Shown piece by piece: positions 17,468 to 26,900 of a stretch of 64,000 nucleotides of DNA. The position numbers and the translations under genes are program-made. Source of the stretch: Nocardia ignorata NBRC 108230 (GTDB lineage: Bacteria > Actinomycetota > Actinomycetes > Mycobacteriales > Mycobacteriaceae); the NCBI RefSeq assembly GCF_001612905.1, contig NZ_BDBI01000016.1, positions 124,001 to 188,000 of the forward strand. Reading direction: 5' to 3'. Numbering within the stretch: position 1 is the first letter of the stretch; each line of letters opens with the position of its first letter. Under the pieces are notes generated by a model. That model searched no databases and was not told the origin of the DNA. It saw only the letters and a list, made by a program, of their open reading frames with translations.

Positions 17468-18718
17468 TTACAGCGACAGCGGTGCCGTTCGTGGGAACAC
17501 GACCGGCAACGCTGACAACGCTCGGTGAAATGGCCCGGGACGCCACACGAGGTCGTCCTGGGCCACTCCGAGCTTCAGCTCCGGCAGGACATCGAAGAGC
17601 TGGTCGATGACGTCCTGCGCCAGCAGCACGCCATACGGGCGCGCATGCGCGGGGCAGGCGTGTTCGCCCGCGCTGAACGCCAGATTCCAGCCGTTGCCGA
17701 GGAAATCGCCGGTGTTGATCGTCGGATCGGTATTGCAGGCGGCCATGCTGATGATGACCGGCTGCTGCGCGGGCAGCAGCACACCGTCGATCGGCACGGA
17801 CTGGCGCGGGTAGGTGATGCAGTAGTTCGCCATCGGCGGGTCGGTGGCGAGGCGCTCATCGATCGCCATCTTGGTCGACAACGGCATCGAGTTGCCTTCG
17901 CCGGTGAAGCGGGGATCGGTCAGCATCAGCAGCAGGGTGTTGGCGATGAGGTTCATCGGCGGCTCGACGCCTGCCGCGAACATCAGCACCAGCTGATGCA
18001 CCATCTCGTCGTCGGTCAGCCGCGCCGGATGCTGGACGAGGCGGGTGGTGATGTCGTCGCCCGGCTGCGAGCGCTTCAGCGCGGTGAGGTCGAGCAGGGC
18101 GTTGGTCATGATCGTGTTCACCTTGTCGGTGTCCACGCCGTCGAACATCGCGGCATTGGCCCTGGCGACTTCCGCGCCGATCTCGGGCGGGCAGCCGAGG
18201 AATTCGCACAGCACCGAGAAGACCATCGGGAAGATGTACTGGTGCAGCACATCCGCGTGCCCGTCCGTGCAGAACGAGTTGATGATCGGGATGGCCGATC
18301 GCTCCACGCTGGTGCGCATGACATTGAGGTCCATCCCGGCGAGCGCGTCGTTCACGGCGTCGCGGTAACGGGTGTGGCCTTTGCCGGTGGTACGCAGCGC
18401 GTTCGGCCGGTACTCGATCATCGGCATGATCGGGATGTCGCGTGGCACGGTCGCCTGCCACGCCCTCGGATCAGCGGAGAAGTTCGCGGGGTCGTTGAGA
18501 ATCCGCACAGCGGTGCTGAATTTGATGACCAGCGTCGCAGGCACACCCGGCCACAGCTCGACCGGCACCAGCGACTCGTACTCGTCACGCATCCGGCGGT
18601 AGGCACCGTGCGGATCGGCCGCGAATGCCTCGTCGTAGAGCGGAATCCGGTGCTCGGGCACCGCCGCGGACAACGGCGAGTTGCGGATGGCACCCTGATT
18701 CGTGTCCTGCGGATTCAC
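17468..18718 (-). CDS. Cytochrome P450 with a non-canonical ExxR motif
   Basis: This 416-residue soluble P450 starts at GTG 18718 behind GGGAG; an upstream ATG in the same frame has no such site. The heme loop FSAGEHACPAHAR near residue 353 keeps the cysteine ligand. The I-helix reads FAAGVEPP near 248, with the usual acid but proline where the proton-relay threonine is expected. The K-helix region reads DERLATDPP near 289, so the arginine of ExxR is an alanine. Loss of ExxR arginine is known in CYP157-type actinobacterial P450s, so the enzyme may still fold. Substrate unknown. It lies 204 bases downstream of truA in the same direction, probably on its own promoter (TACCAT at 18754-18749 is a candidate -10). 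Confidence 0.88.
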   Translation of the reverse strand: MNPQDTNQGAIRNSPLSAAVPEHRIPLYDEAFAADPHGAYRRMRDEYESLVPVELWPGVPATLVIKFSTAVRILNDPANFSADPRAWQATVPRDIPIMPMIEYRPNALRTTGKGHTRYRDAVNDALAGMDLNVMRTSVERSAIPIINSFCTDGHADVLHQYIFPMVFSVLCEFLGCPPEIGAEVARANAAMFDGVDTDKVNTIMTNALLDLTALKRSQPGDDITTRLVQHPARLTDDEMVHQLVLMFAAGVEPPMNLIANTLLLMLTDPRFTGEGNSMPLSTKMAIDERLATDPPMANYCITYPRQSVPIDGVLLPAQQPVIISMAACNTDPTINTGDFLGNGWNLAFSAGEHACPAHARPYGVLLAQDVIDQLFDVLPELKLGVAQDDLVWRPGPFHRALSALPVVFPRTAPLSL

Positions 18719-18922
18719 AATAACTCCCTGAAATCGACTGCGGCGCAATGGTAGTCCAGACGGACCGCTCGACTCGTAACCGGCCAGAGCCTACCAGCGC
18801 GTATGCCCACGCGCCCGCCAGTTCCCGAGTTGCTCGCGCCACCCCGGTCAAGGATCCTTGTCACGCTCGATCGGCGGCCTCCGCCGGTCAGGCCGGTGAC
18901 GGAGACATCGGCCGCTCGGCAG

Positions 18923-19762
18923 TCAGTCGCCGCAGCAGCCCTCGGCGGCGGGGACGGTCCGGGTCTCGCGGGTCTGGGCGTTGCGGGCGGCCAGGTCGGC
19001 GTCGGCGGGATAGTCGACCGCGATCAGGCTCAGGCCGTGTGCGGGGGCGACGGTCACAGAGCTGGAGCGTTCCGTTTCCGACAGCAGCGACGCGACCCAT
19101 TCCGGTGTCCGGCGTCCCTCGCCGACAGCGAGCACCGCGCCGACCAGGCTGCGAACCATCGACCAGCAGAACGCGTCAGCGCTCACGTACGCGGTGAGTA
19201 GGTCGCCCTCACGCTCCCAGTCGAAACGCTGCAGTTCGCGCACGGTGGTCGCGCCCTCGCGGCGACGGCAGAAGGCGGCGAAGTTGTGCAGCCCCAACAA
19301 CTTTCCGGAGGCGGCGCGCATGGCTTCCAGATCCACACCCGGCTTGCACGCGACCACGCTGCGCGCGCGCAGCGGTTCGGCACCGTAGGGGGCTGTGGTG
19401 AGGCGGTAGGCGTAGTGGCGCCGCATCGCTGAGAACCGGGCGTCGAATTCCGGTGGAGCCGTGCGGATATCGGTGATGCGGACGTCCTTGGGCAGGAAGC
19501 GGGCCATCCGGTACATCAGCTTGTCGGCGTCGAATTCGGCGGTGGTGTCGAAATGCGCCACCTGACCCTCGGCGTGCACGCCCGCGTCGGTCCGCCCGGC
19601 GACGGTGAGCACGATCGGCTCACGGAACACCTTCGACAGCGATTCCTCCAGCACGCCCTGCACGGTGCGCAACCCGGGCTGACGCGCCCACCCGATGAAA
19701 TCGGTGCCGTCGTAACTGATTCCGAGCCGCACGCGCGACCGTTCCCGCTCGATCTCGTCCAT
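18923..19762 (-). CDS. truA: tRNA pseudouridine(38-40) synthase
   Basis: TruA converts uridines 38-40 of the tRNA anticodon stem to pseudouridine. This 279-residue copy shows the catalytic aspartate in [16 protein letters not shown] near residue 55. It also has the N-terminal [21 protein letters not shown] strand-loop and the family C-terminal [17 protein letters not shown] and [20 protein letters not shown] segments. ATG 19762 follows GGAGG at ideal spacing, and the longer frame starting further upstream is rejected. The gene follows rplQ, as in most actinobacteria, but a hairpin terminator lies between them. The C-terminus ends in a short Cys-Cys tail (GCCGD). Confidence 0.96.
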   Translation of the reverse strand: MDEIERERSRVRLGISYDGTDFIGWARQPGLRTVQGVLEESLSKVFREPIVLTVAGRTDAGVHAEGQVAHFDTTAEFDADKLMYRMARFLPKDVRITDIRTAPPEFDARFSAMRRHYAYRLTTAPYGAEPLRARSVVACKPGVDLEAMRAASGKLLGLHNFAAFCRRREGATTVRELQRFDWEREGDLLTAYVSADAFCWSMVRSLVGAVLAVGEGRRTPEWVASLLSETERSSSVTVAPAHGLSLIAVDYPADADLAARNAQTRETRTVPAAEGCCGD

Positions 19763-19798
19763 CGGACCTCCCTGCCTCACCAACTCTGACCAAAAGAA

Positions 19799-19831
19799 CG
19801 AGCCCGCCACCCACGAAGGGTGACGGGCTCG
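19799..19831 (-). terminator. Terminator after rplQ
   Basis: CGAGCCCGCCACCC (19799-19812) and GGGTGACGGGCTCG (19818-19831) pair over 14 bp with one mismatch around ACGAA. On the minus strand it is followed by TTCTTTT. It should end much of the ribosomal operon transcript before truA, leaving truA at read-through level. Confidence 0.85.
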
Positions 19832-19847
19832 GTCGAACTCCTGAGAA

Positions 19848-20354
19848 TCAGGCGTCCTTCTTGTCCTCAGCGGCCTCGTCGGCGGCCGGAGCCTCGACGA
19901 CCTCGTCGGCCTTGGCTTCGGTGGCCTCGGCGGCGGGCGCCTCGGTCTTCTGCGAAGCGGCGACGCGACGGGCGCGGTCGGCCTCGTTGGTCACGGTCTT
20001 CTCGCGGACCAGCTCGATGACGGCCATCGGCGCGTTGTCACCCTTGCGCGGCAGCGCCTTGGTGATGCGGGTGTAGCCACCCTCGCGACCCTCGAACGAG
20101 GGGCCGATCTCCGCGAACAGCGCGTGCACGATGTCCTTGTTGCGGATGACCTTCATGACCTCGCGACGGTCGGCAAGGGTGCCGGCCTTCGCGCGGGTGA
20201 TGAGCTTCTCGGCGTAGGGGCGGACCGCCTTGGCCTTCGACTCGGTGGTCGTGATCCGACCGTGCTCGAAAAGCGCCGTGGCCAGGTTGGCGAAGATCGC
20301 CTTCTGGTGCGACGCCGACCCGCCGAAGCGGGCACCCTTCTTGGGCTTGGGCAT
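19848..20354 (-). CDS. rplQ: 50S ribosomal protein L17
   Basis: This 168-residue L17 starts [20 protein letters not shown], the standard actinobacterial N-terminus, behind AAGGAGA. The conserved core ends near residue 125. The last 40 residues are an acidic, alanine-rich tail ([18 protein letters not shown]) typical of high-GC Gram-positives and probably disordered. It is the last gene of the infA-to-rplQ operon, 45 bases after rpoA. Confidence 0.98.
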   Translation of the reverse strand: MPKPKKGARFGGSASHQKAIFANLATALFEHGRITTTESKAKAVRPYAEKLITRAKAGTLADRREVMKVIRNKDIVHALFAEIGPSFEGREGGYTRITKALPRKGDNAPMAVIELVREKTVTNEADRARRVAASQKTEAPAAEATEAKADEVVEAPAADEAAEDKKDA

Positions 20355-20399
20355 TGGATTCTCCTTGTGAAAGGCGCAGCCGGGGTGCCCCCCGATGGC

Positions 20400-21458
20400 C
20401 TAGAGCTGTTCGGTCTCGGCGTAGTCCTGCTCGCCGCCGTCGGTGTCACTGAAGGTGCCGGAATCGCTCCAGGTGCCGGTGCTCGCGTCGTAACCCACCA
20501 CGGAGGACGGGTCGAACGAAGCGGGCGAGTCCTTCAGCGAGAGGCCGAGCGCGTGCAGCTTGACCTTCACCTCGTCGATGGACTTCTGGCCGAAGTTGCG
20601 GATGTCGAGCAGGTCCGACTCGGTGCGGGCGACGAGCTCGCCCACCGTGTGCACACCCTCGCGCTTGAGGCAGTTGTACGACCGGACGGTGAGGTCCAGG
20701 TCCTCGATCGGCAGACCGAACGAGGCGATGTGGTCCGCCTCGGCCGGGCTGGGGCCGATCTCGATGCCCTCGGCTTCGACGTTGAGCTCACGGGCCAGGC
20801 CGAAGAGCTCGACCAGGGTCTTACCGGCCGAAGCCAGCGCGTCCCGGGCCGTGATGGAGTTCTTGGTCTCCACGTCGAGGATGAGACGGTCGAAGTCGGT
20901 GCGCTGCTCGACACGGGTGGCCTCGACCTTGTAGGTCACCTTGAGCACCGGGGAGTAGATCGAATCCACCGGGATCCGGCCGATTTCCGCGCCGGTCGCC
21001 TTGTTCTGCACGGCGGGCACGTAACCGCGGCCCCGCTCGACGACGAGCTCGATCTCGAGCTTGCCCTTGTCGTTCAGGGTGGCGATGTGCATGTCCGGGT
21101 TGTGCACGACGACGCCGGCCGGCGGGACGATGTCACCGGCGGTGACGGTGCCCGGGCCCTGCTTACGCACGTACATGGTGACCGGCTCGTCCTCTTCGGA
21201 GGACACGACCAGACCCTTGAGGTTCAGGATGATGTCGGTGACGTCTTCCTTCACACCGGGAACGGTGGTGAACTCGTGCAGGACACCGTCGATGCGGATG
21301 CTCGTGACCGCGGCCCCCGGGATGGAGGACAGCAGGGTACGACGCAGCGAGTTGCCGAGGGTGTAACCGAAGCCCGGCTCGAGGGGTTCGATGGTGAACT
21401 TCGAGCGGTTCTCCGCCACAACCTCTTCGGTCAGTGTCGGACGCTGGGAAATCAGCAT
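20400..21458 (-). CDS. rpoA: DNA-directed RNA polymerase subunit alpha
   Basis: This 352-residue alpha subunit nucleates core polymerase assembly and contacts upstream promoter DNA and activators. The N-terminal dimerisation domain (about 1-230, [20 protein letters not shown]) is joined by an acidic linker to the C-terminal domain. The latter carries the helix-hairpin-helix segment [20 protein letters not shown] and [14 protein letters not shown]. The tail after residue 320 is Ser/Asp/Glu-rich. It follows rpsD in the same operon. Confidence 0.99.
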   Translation of the reverse strand: MLISQRPTLTEEVVAENRSKFTIEPLEPGFGYTLGNSLRRTLLSSIPGAAVTSIRIDGVLHEFTTVPGVKEDVTDIILNLKGLVVSSEEDEPVTMYVRKQGPGTVTAGDIVPPAGVVVHNPDMHIATLNDKGKLEIELVVERGRGYVPAVQNKATGAEIGRIPVDSIYSPVLKVTYKVEATRVEQRTDFDRLILDVETKNSITARDALASAGKTLVELFGLARELNVEAEGIEIGPSPAEADHIASFGLPIEDLDLTVRSYNCLKREGVHTVGELVARTESDLLDIRNFGQKSIDEVKVKLHALGLSLKDSPASFDPSSVVGYDASTGTWSDSGTFSDTDGGEQDYAETEQL

Positions 21459-21513
21459 GAGGATCTACTTCCTGTTCAGGGCGTCCGCTATTTGACGCCT
21501 AATCAGTGATTGC

Positions 21514-21538
21514 GGGGGCCGTCGTAGGAACGGCCCCC
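21514..21538 (-). other. Intergenic hairpin between rpsD and rpoA
   Basis: GGGGGCCGT (21514-21522) pairs perfectly with ACGGCCCCC (21530-21538) inside the 91-base rpsD-rpoA gap. No T-run follows it on the minus strand, so it is more likely a processing or stability element, or a weak attenuator, than a full terminator. Confidence 0.6.
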
Positions 21539-21549
21539 ACCAAAAGCGC

Positions 21550-22155
21550 TTACTTCGAGTAGTACTCGACGATGAGCTGTTCCTGCAGCGGCACATCGAT
21601 CTGGGCACGCTCGGGGAGCTGGTGCACCAGGATGCGCAGGCGGCCGGGGACGACCTGCAGCCAGCCCGGAACCTGACGGTCGCCGACGGTCTCACGCGCC
21701 ACCTGGAACGGCAGGGTGGGCAGCGACTTCTCCCGGACATCGATGATGTCGTACTGGGAGACCTGGTAGCTGGGCACGTCGACCTTCACGCCGTTGACCA
21801 GGAAGTGGCCGTGGCTGACGAGCTGACGGGCCTGACGACGGGTACGAGCCAGACCGGCGCGGTACACGACGTTGTCCAGACGCGACTCGAGCAGACGCAG
21901 CAGGTTGTCGCCGGTCTTGCCCTTGAGGCGGTTGGCCTCTTCGTAGTAGCGACGGAACTGCTTTTCCATGACGCCGTAGGAGAAGCGGGCCTTCTGCTTC
22001 TCCTGCAGCTGCATCAGGTACTCGGATTCCTTGATCCGCGCGCGGCCGTGCTGGCCGGGCGGGTAAGGACGACGCTCGAACGCCTGGTCGCCTCCGACGA
22101 GGTCGACGCGCAGACGACGCGACTTGCGGGTGATGGGGCCTGTATAACGAGCCAT
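21550..22155 (-). CDS. rpsD: 30S ribosomal protein S4
   Basis: This 201-residue S4 is a primary 16S rRNA-binding protein and a translational regulator in many bacteria. It begins MARYTGPITRKSRRLRVDL and contains the S4 RNA-binding domain around LDNVVYRAGLARTRRQARQL and VSHGHFLVNGVKVDVPSYQV. It lacks the N-terminal zinc cysteines found in the other S4 class, so it belongs to the zinc-independent C- class. AAAGGAAA lies upstream. Confidence 0.98.
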   Translation of the reverse strand: MARYTGPITRKSRRLRVDLVGGDQAFERRPYPPGQHGRARIKESEYLMQLQEKQKARFSYGVMEKQFRRYYEEANRLKGKTGDNLLRLLESRLDNVVYRAGLARTRRQARQLVSHGHFLVNGVKVDVPSYQVSQYDIIDVREKSLPTLPFQVARETVGDRQVPGWLQVVPGRLRILVHQLPERAQIDVPLQEQLIVEYYSK

Positions 22156-22177
22156 TTTTTAGCTGTTTCCTTTCCCG

Positions 22178-22591
22178 CTAGACGCGACGGCGCTTGGGCG
22201 GCCGGCAGCCGTTGTGCGGCTGAGGAGTGACATCGGAGATCGAGCCGACCTCGAGGCCAGCGGCCTGAAGCGAACGGATCGCGGTCTCGCGGCCCGAACC
22301 CGGGCCCTTCACGAACACGTCGACCTTCTTGACGCCGTTCTCCTGCGCCTTGCGGGCAGCGTTCTCGGCAGCGAGCTGCGCGGCGAACGGGGTGCTCTTA
22401 CGCGAACCCTTGAAACCGACGTGGCCCGACGACGCCCACGAGATGACATTGCCCTCGGGGTCGGTGATCGAGACGATGGTGTTGTTGAACGTGCTCTTGA
22501 TGTGCGCGTGGCCGTGCGGGATGTTCTTCTTATCCCGGCGACGCGACTTCTGAGTCTTCTTCGGGCCAGCGGCCCGGCTCTTCGGAGGCAT
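22178..22591 (-). CDS. rpsK: 30S ribosomal protein S11
   Basis: This 137-residue S11 from the 30S platform has the conserved [19 protein letters not shown] segment and the C-terminal [20 protein letters not shown] ending. It lies nine bases after rpsM and 22 bases before rpsD. The lysine-rich N-terminus ([18 protein letters not shown]) is as expected. Confidence 0.98.
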   Translation of the reverse strand: MPPKSRAAGPKKTQKSRRRDKKNIPHGHAHIKSTFNNTIVSITDPEGNVISWASSGHVGFKGSRKSTPFAAQLAAENAARKAQENGVKKVDVFVKGPGSGRETAIRSLQAAGLEVGSISDVTPQPHNGCRPPKRRRV

Positions 22592-22600
22592 ACGCTATCC

Positions 22601-22972
22601 CTACTTCTTCTTGCCGGCGACGGTCTTCTTCGGACCCTTGCGCGTACGCGCGTTGGTCTTGGTGCGCTGACCACGCACAGGCAGGCCACGACGGTGGCGG
22701 ATGCCCTGGTAGCAGCCGATCTCGATCTTGCGGCGAATATCGGCCTGGACCTCGCGGCGCAGGTCACCTTCGACCTTGAACTCCGACGCTTCGATGTAGT
22801 CGCGCAGCTTGCTCAGGTCGTCGTCGCTGAGATCCTTCGAGCGCAGGTCCGGGCTGACGCCGGTCTGAGCCAGGATCTCGGTGGCGCGGGTGCGCCCGAT
22901 TCCGAAAATGTAGGTCAGCGCGATCTCCATGCGCTTTTCGCGCGGGAGATCGACGCCCATCAGACGTGCCAT
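22601..22972 (-). CDS. rpsM: 30S ribosomal protein S13
   Basis: This 123-residue S13 from the 30S head contacts the A- and P-site tRNAs and the 50S subunit. It starts [20 protein letters not shown] behind AAGGAA. It contains the helix-hairpin-helix ([14 protein letters not shown]) and the basic C-terminus [20 protein letters not shown]. Confidence 0.98.
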   Translation of the reverse strand: MARLMGVDLPREKRMEIALTYIFGIGRTRATEILAQTGVSPDLRSKDLSDDDLSKLRDYIEASEFKVEGDLRREVQADIRRKIEIGCYQGIRHRRGLPVRGQRTKTNARTRKGPKKTVAGKKK

Positions 22973-23151
22973 GTGGCAGGTTCCTTAATGGTTGCGGAGG
23001 TCTGCTCCCTGTCCGTCCCCCCGTCTTTGCAAATGGGGGCACCGGCCTCCGTACCGGTGGTTGGCGCGCACACGTGCGTACGCGCTGGAGCTGGGAGTTC
23101 TTCTTTTCGGTCAGTCCGATCAGACGATCGGTGCCCGGCGGTGAGGCTGGA

Positions 23152-23265
23152 TCAGCCCTGACGCTGCTTGTGGCGCAGGTTGTCGCAGATCACCATGACC
23201 CGACCGTGACGGCGGATCACCTTGCACTTCTCGCAGATCTTCTTGACGCTCGGCTGAACCTTCAC
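23152..23265 (-). CDS. rpmJ: 50S ribosomal protein L36
   Basis: This 37-residue L36 begins [20 protein letters not shown] at GTG 23265; the larger frame around it extends upstream without support. The zinc-binding set is complete as Cys-x2-Cys (CEKC), a later Cys (VICDN) and His (RHKQ). The gene is therefore the zinc-dependent C+ paralogue, and any zinc-free copy must be elsewhere. It lies between infA and rpsM, as in other actinobacteria. Confidence 0.97.
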   Translation of the reverse strand: MKVQPSVKKICEKCKVIRRHGRVMVICDNLRHKQRQG

Positions 23266-23413
23266 GTCCGTCCAATCTTTTCGTGGGTTCACAAGGGTCT
23301 GTGAACACAGTTTTTCCCCAGCCGACGACTGGGGAAGTCTCTTGTCGCGTTCCGACCTGGGCCGGAACACCGTGTGACGCCGCGGGCCTCAGGCTCGCGA
23401 CGTCAGGCAGGCA

Positions 23414-23635
23414 TCACTTGTAGCGGTAGACGATCCGGCCGCGGGACAGGTCGTACGGCGAGAGCTCGACGACCACGCGGTCTTCCGGAAGGATGCGAAT
23501 GTAGTGCTGCCGCATCTTTCCGCTGATGTGCGCGAGAACCTTGTGACCGTTCTCGAGCTCGATCCGGAACATCGCATTGGGCAGCGGCTCGACAACTCGA
23601 CCCTCGACCTCGATGGCCCCGTCTTTCTTCGCCAT
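23414..23635 (-). CDS. infA: Translation initiation factor IF-1
   Basis: This 73-residue OB-fold protein occupies the ribosomal A site during initiation. The sequence [20 protein letters not shown] through [15 protein letters not shown] is nearly invariant among actinobacteria. ATG 23635 has GGAGG upstream. It heads the ribosomal operon, with a promoter candidate about 125 bases upstream. Confidence 0.98.
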
Positions 23636-23964
23636 ATCCTCCGCGATCCCGGTTATGCTCAACCTTGAGTGGATTACCTCGTAGCTGCTCACCCACAGGC
23701 CCGACGAACTTCCCGGGTTTGCACGCGAACAGTCGGCGCCTAGGTGCACCGCCGCTCAAGCTTACCGGGCCGTGTGCGCTGAGGCAAAAAGACCCCGACG
23801 GTACACCCTGAACGTGGCGCACGTCGCACAATGGAGACGTCGACGGTGGGCATGCGGGCAGGCATGAGGCGCCCGCCACGCCGATCGGGTTGTCGCGTAA
23901 ACTCACCGGCGTCGCAAGTAGTGGGTCGATCAGATCGGGGGACCCTGGTGAGCGGAGCGCACCG
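23636..23964. other. Divergent intergenic region between infA and the EspI-like gene
   Basis: These 329 bases hold no gene. The left half carries the infA promoter candidate. For the rightward gene the only candidate is a -10 box TAAACT at 23898-23903 without a clear -35, which would give a leader of about 55 bases. Confidence 0.5.
23759..23787 (-). promoter_or_regulatory. Candidate promoter of the infA operon
   Basis: On the minus strand, TTGCCT (23787-23782) is followed after 17 bases by TAAGCT (23764-23759). Both fit housekeeping sigma-factor boxes. Transcription would start near 23752, giving a leader of about 117 bases before infA. Confidence 0.55.
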
Positions 23965-26900
23965 GTGAGCCGCAACAACGACAGCCTCCCCATGTTGCCG
24001 CCATGGCTGTCGGAGAGCGAAGTCACCCAGGTCGGGTACGAGGCACCGGTCGAGAACCTGCCACAGGACGAACCGATCGACGAGGCACCCAAGCGCCGCC
24101 GGTTCCTACGCGGCGACGACAGCGCGCGCAAAGAGAAGAAGGGCGGCCGCCGCCGCAAGGAGCGCGAGCCCGAACAGACCGCACCGCCGAGCCAGGTAAC
24201 CGGCACCGCGGGCCATGGCCCTGCTTTCCACGATCCGCAGGCGCCGTCGACCGCGAACCCGCTGATGCCCGGTCCGTCGACATCGAGCGCGCCGACTCAG
24301 GGCGCCGACCCCTCCTGGCCACCGGCCTCGACCGGCGTGCCTTGGCCGCAGGCTCAGGGCGCCCCGAACCCACTCGCTCCGCCACCGCGGTCGGACTCGG
24401 ACGGCTCTACCCAGCAAGCCCAGGCAGGCGCGTGGGAGCAAGGCACCAGCGCGACTGGCGACGCCGCCCAGCATGCCGCCGGCTCGCGGTCCTCGGCCGG
24501 CGCCGTTCGGCCCCGGGAACAGGGCGCACCTGACCGGCTCATGCCGTCGCAGCCCGGGCCGGACGCGTTCTCCCCGTGGAACACCGGGCAGTCCTCTACA
24601 CCGGCCCCGCACTCGGCCGCGCCGACGCACACGAGTTCGCCGTCGCACTCGATCCCGAATGCGGCCGTTCCGCCTGCTCATTCGGGGCCTTCGCTGCCCC
24701 CGGCACCTGCCGAGCAGGCCGCGGCGGCCCTCCCGACGCGAACCCCCGCTCCCCCGTCCGAGGGCTTCACACCGCTCGGGCCCTCGAACCAGCGCAGCCT
24801 GCCCGACCTCCCGCCGCCTCCCCCGCTGCCCGATCCCCCGGCGCGCCCGACCCAGGCGCCGCCCCGCCTGCTCGCGCCCGCCACGCCGTCGCACTCGGAC
24901 CCGCTGGCGTCTCCGGTGCCCTCGCCTTCCCCTGCCGACCCGCCGGCACCGCCCGCCGATCCGGTCTCCTCGTCTTCACCTGCCGACCCGCTTGCACCGC
25001 CCGCCGTGCCAGTGTCGTCGCCTTCCCCCGCACACCCGCCGGCGCCACCTGCCGATCCGGTCTCGTCGTCTGCACCTGCCGACCCGCTCGCACCACCCGC
25101 CGTGCCGATGCCGTCGCCTTCCCCTGCGGACTCGCCGGCGCCGCCTGCCGTTCCGGCCTGGTCGCAGTCACCCGCGCATCCGCAGGCATCGGCTACCGGA
25201 GCGGTTTCGGCGCCCGTCGATCCACTGTCATCGGACACTCCGATCGAAGCGCTCTCGACCCCTTCGCGCCCGGTAGCCGAACCTGCGCCGTCCACCGGCG
25301 GCCAGCCGGATCCGTCGACCCGGGACGCTCATCCAGAAGCGGCGCCGCACAACACTTCTGGTGCACCGACATCCGGGCCGACCACTGGAGCATCGGCGGC
25401 TTCCGTCGCCGCCGAGTCGGCTGACGCCGGATATTCGGCAAGCCCTTCGTCGACACAGATCGAGGACCGCGCCGACCAAGCCCAGGCCGAGCAGCGGGGG
25501 GCCGCGCAGGGGTCGCCGTACAGCTCCGGTGACGTCGCGGCTTCGGTGGCGCCTGTCTCGCCCTATGCGTCCGGCGAGGTACCGCAGGGACCGGCTTTCT
25601 CTGCGTCGCAATACGATTCGATTCCCGGAGATCTGTCGCACGGCGCTTCCGTGCACGCACCTGATGCGCAGACCGAGATGTTCCGGGCCGACGACCAACG
25701 GCTGCAGGGTGTGTCGCCCAGCGACAGCGCCGCCGTCGCGCAGGGTCGGCCGCCTGAAACTGCCTACCGCTCAGGTGAATTCGCACAGCCTGCGCCGCAT
25801 TCCCGCCCCGAGGGAACACCTCCACGTCATCAGCTGACGCCGGACGCCACGCCCTCGCAGCCCGAACTCGCGCAGCAGGCCACCGCCGACCCGACCGCAC
25901 AGAGCAGTGGTGCGACTGTCTATCCGGCACAGCAGCCCATCGGCGGCGCCTACCCGCAGGCACCCGATGCGGGCCCCGCTCATCCGTACCAGAGCGATGG
26001 GCTCCCCCAGTACCGCCCTGACGGCATGCGAGTGCAGCCGGAGGGCACCTATCCCCACGGAAACGCCGCGCAGGCGGGCCCGAATGCTGCTCAGACCCAG
26101 CAGTATTCACAGAGCACTGCCGCGCCGGTTCAGCCGTACCAGGCGCCCGACGGCTCCCAGGCGCAGCCATACCCGGGACCACTCCGCGCACCCGATGGCG
26201 CACCGGCCCAGCCGTACCAGGCGGCCGCGCCGCAGCAGTTCCAGGCGCCGGACGGCACCTGGTCCCAAGCACCCAACGGTGCCCCGGTTCAGCCCTTCCA
26301 CGCGCCGGACGGCACACCCCACAGTGGACCGGCACAGCCGCACCACGCCCCGAACAACGTTGCACCGCAACATGTCGCACCGCAGTACCAGCAACCCGCC
26401 TACGGTCAGCCCGGCTGGGGCAACCCCGGCTATCAACCTCCGTCACTGGACAATGTGCCGGTCAAGCGGGTCAAGAAGGCGCCGGGCAGCGGATGGCGTA
26501 AGGCCGTGCACCATGTTTCCGGTGGCGCGATCAACCCGGGAATGTCGGCCGAGGAGCGGCGCCTGCAGGAGCTGGTCGCCCGCATCCGGCAGCCGGTGCG
26601 TGGTGATTACCGGATCGCGGTGCTCTCGCTCAAGGGTGGTGTCGGCAAGACGACGACCACCACCGGTCTCGGGTCGATCTTCGCGTCGATCCGTGGTGAC
26701 CGGGTGATCGCGGTCGACGCCAACCCGGACTTCGGCACCCTGTCCCAGCGCGTGGCCATCCAGACCCGCTCGACCGTGCGCGACCTGCTGCTCGATCCGG
26801 CGATCGAACGGTACTCGGATGTGCGCAGGCACACCTCGCAGAGTTCGAGCAGGCTGGAAGTGCTTGCCAGCGAACGCGATCCGGCCGCCTCGGAGTCGTT

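Noticed and set aside
18849..18860. 12-bp palindrome CAAGGATCCTTG after truA as a terminator
   Set aside because: It has no loop, is followed by no T-run, and is short enough to arise by chance.
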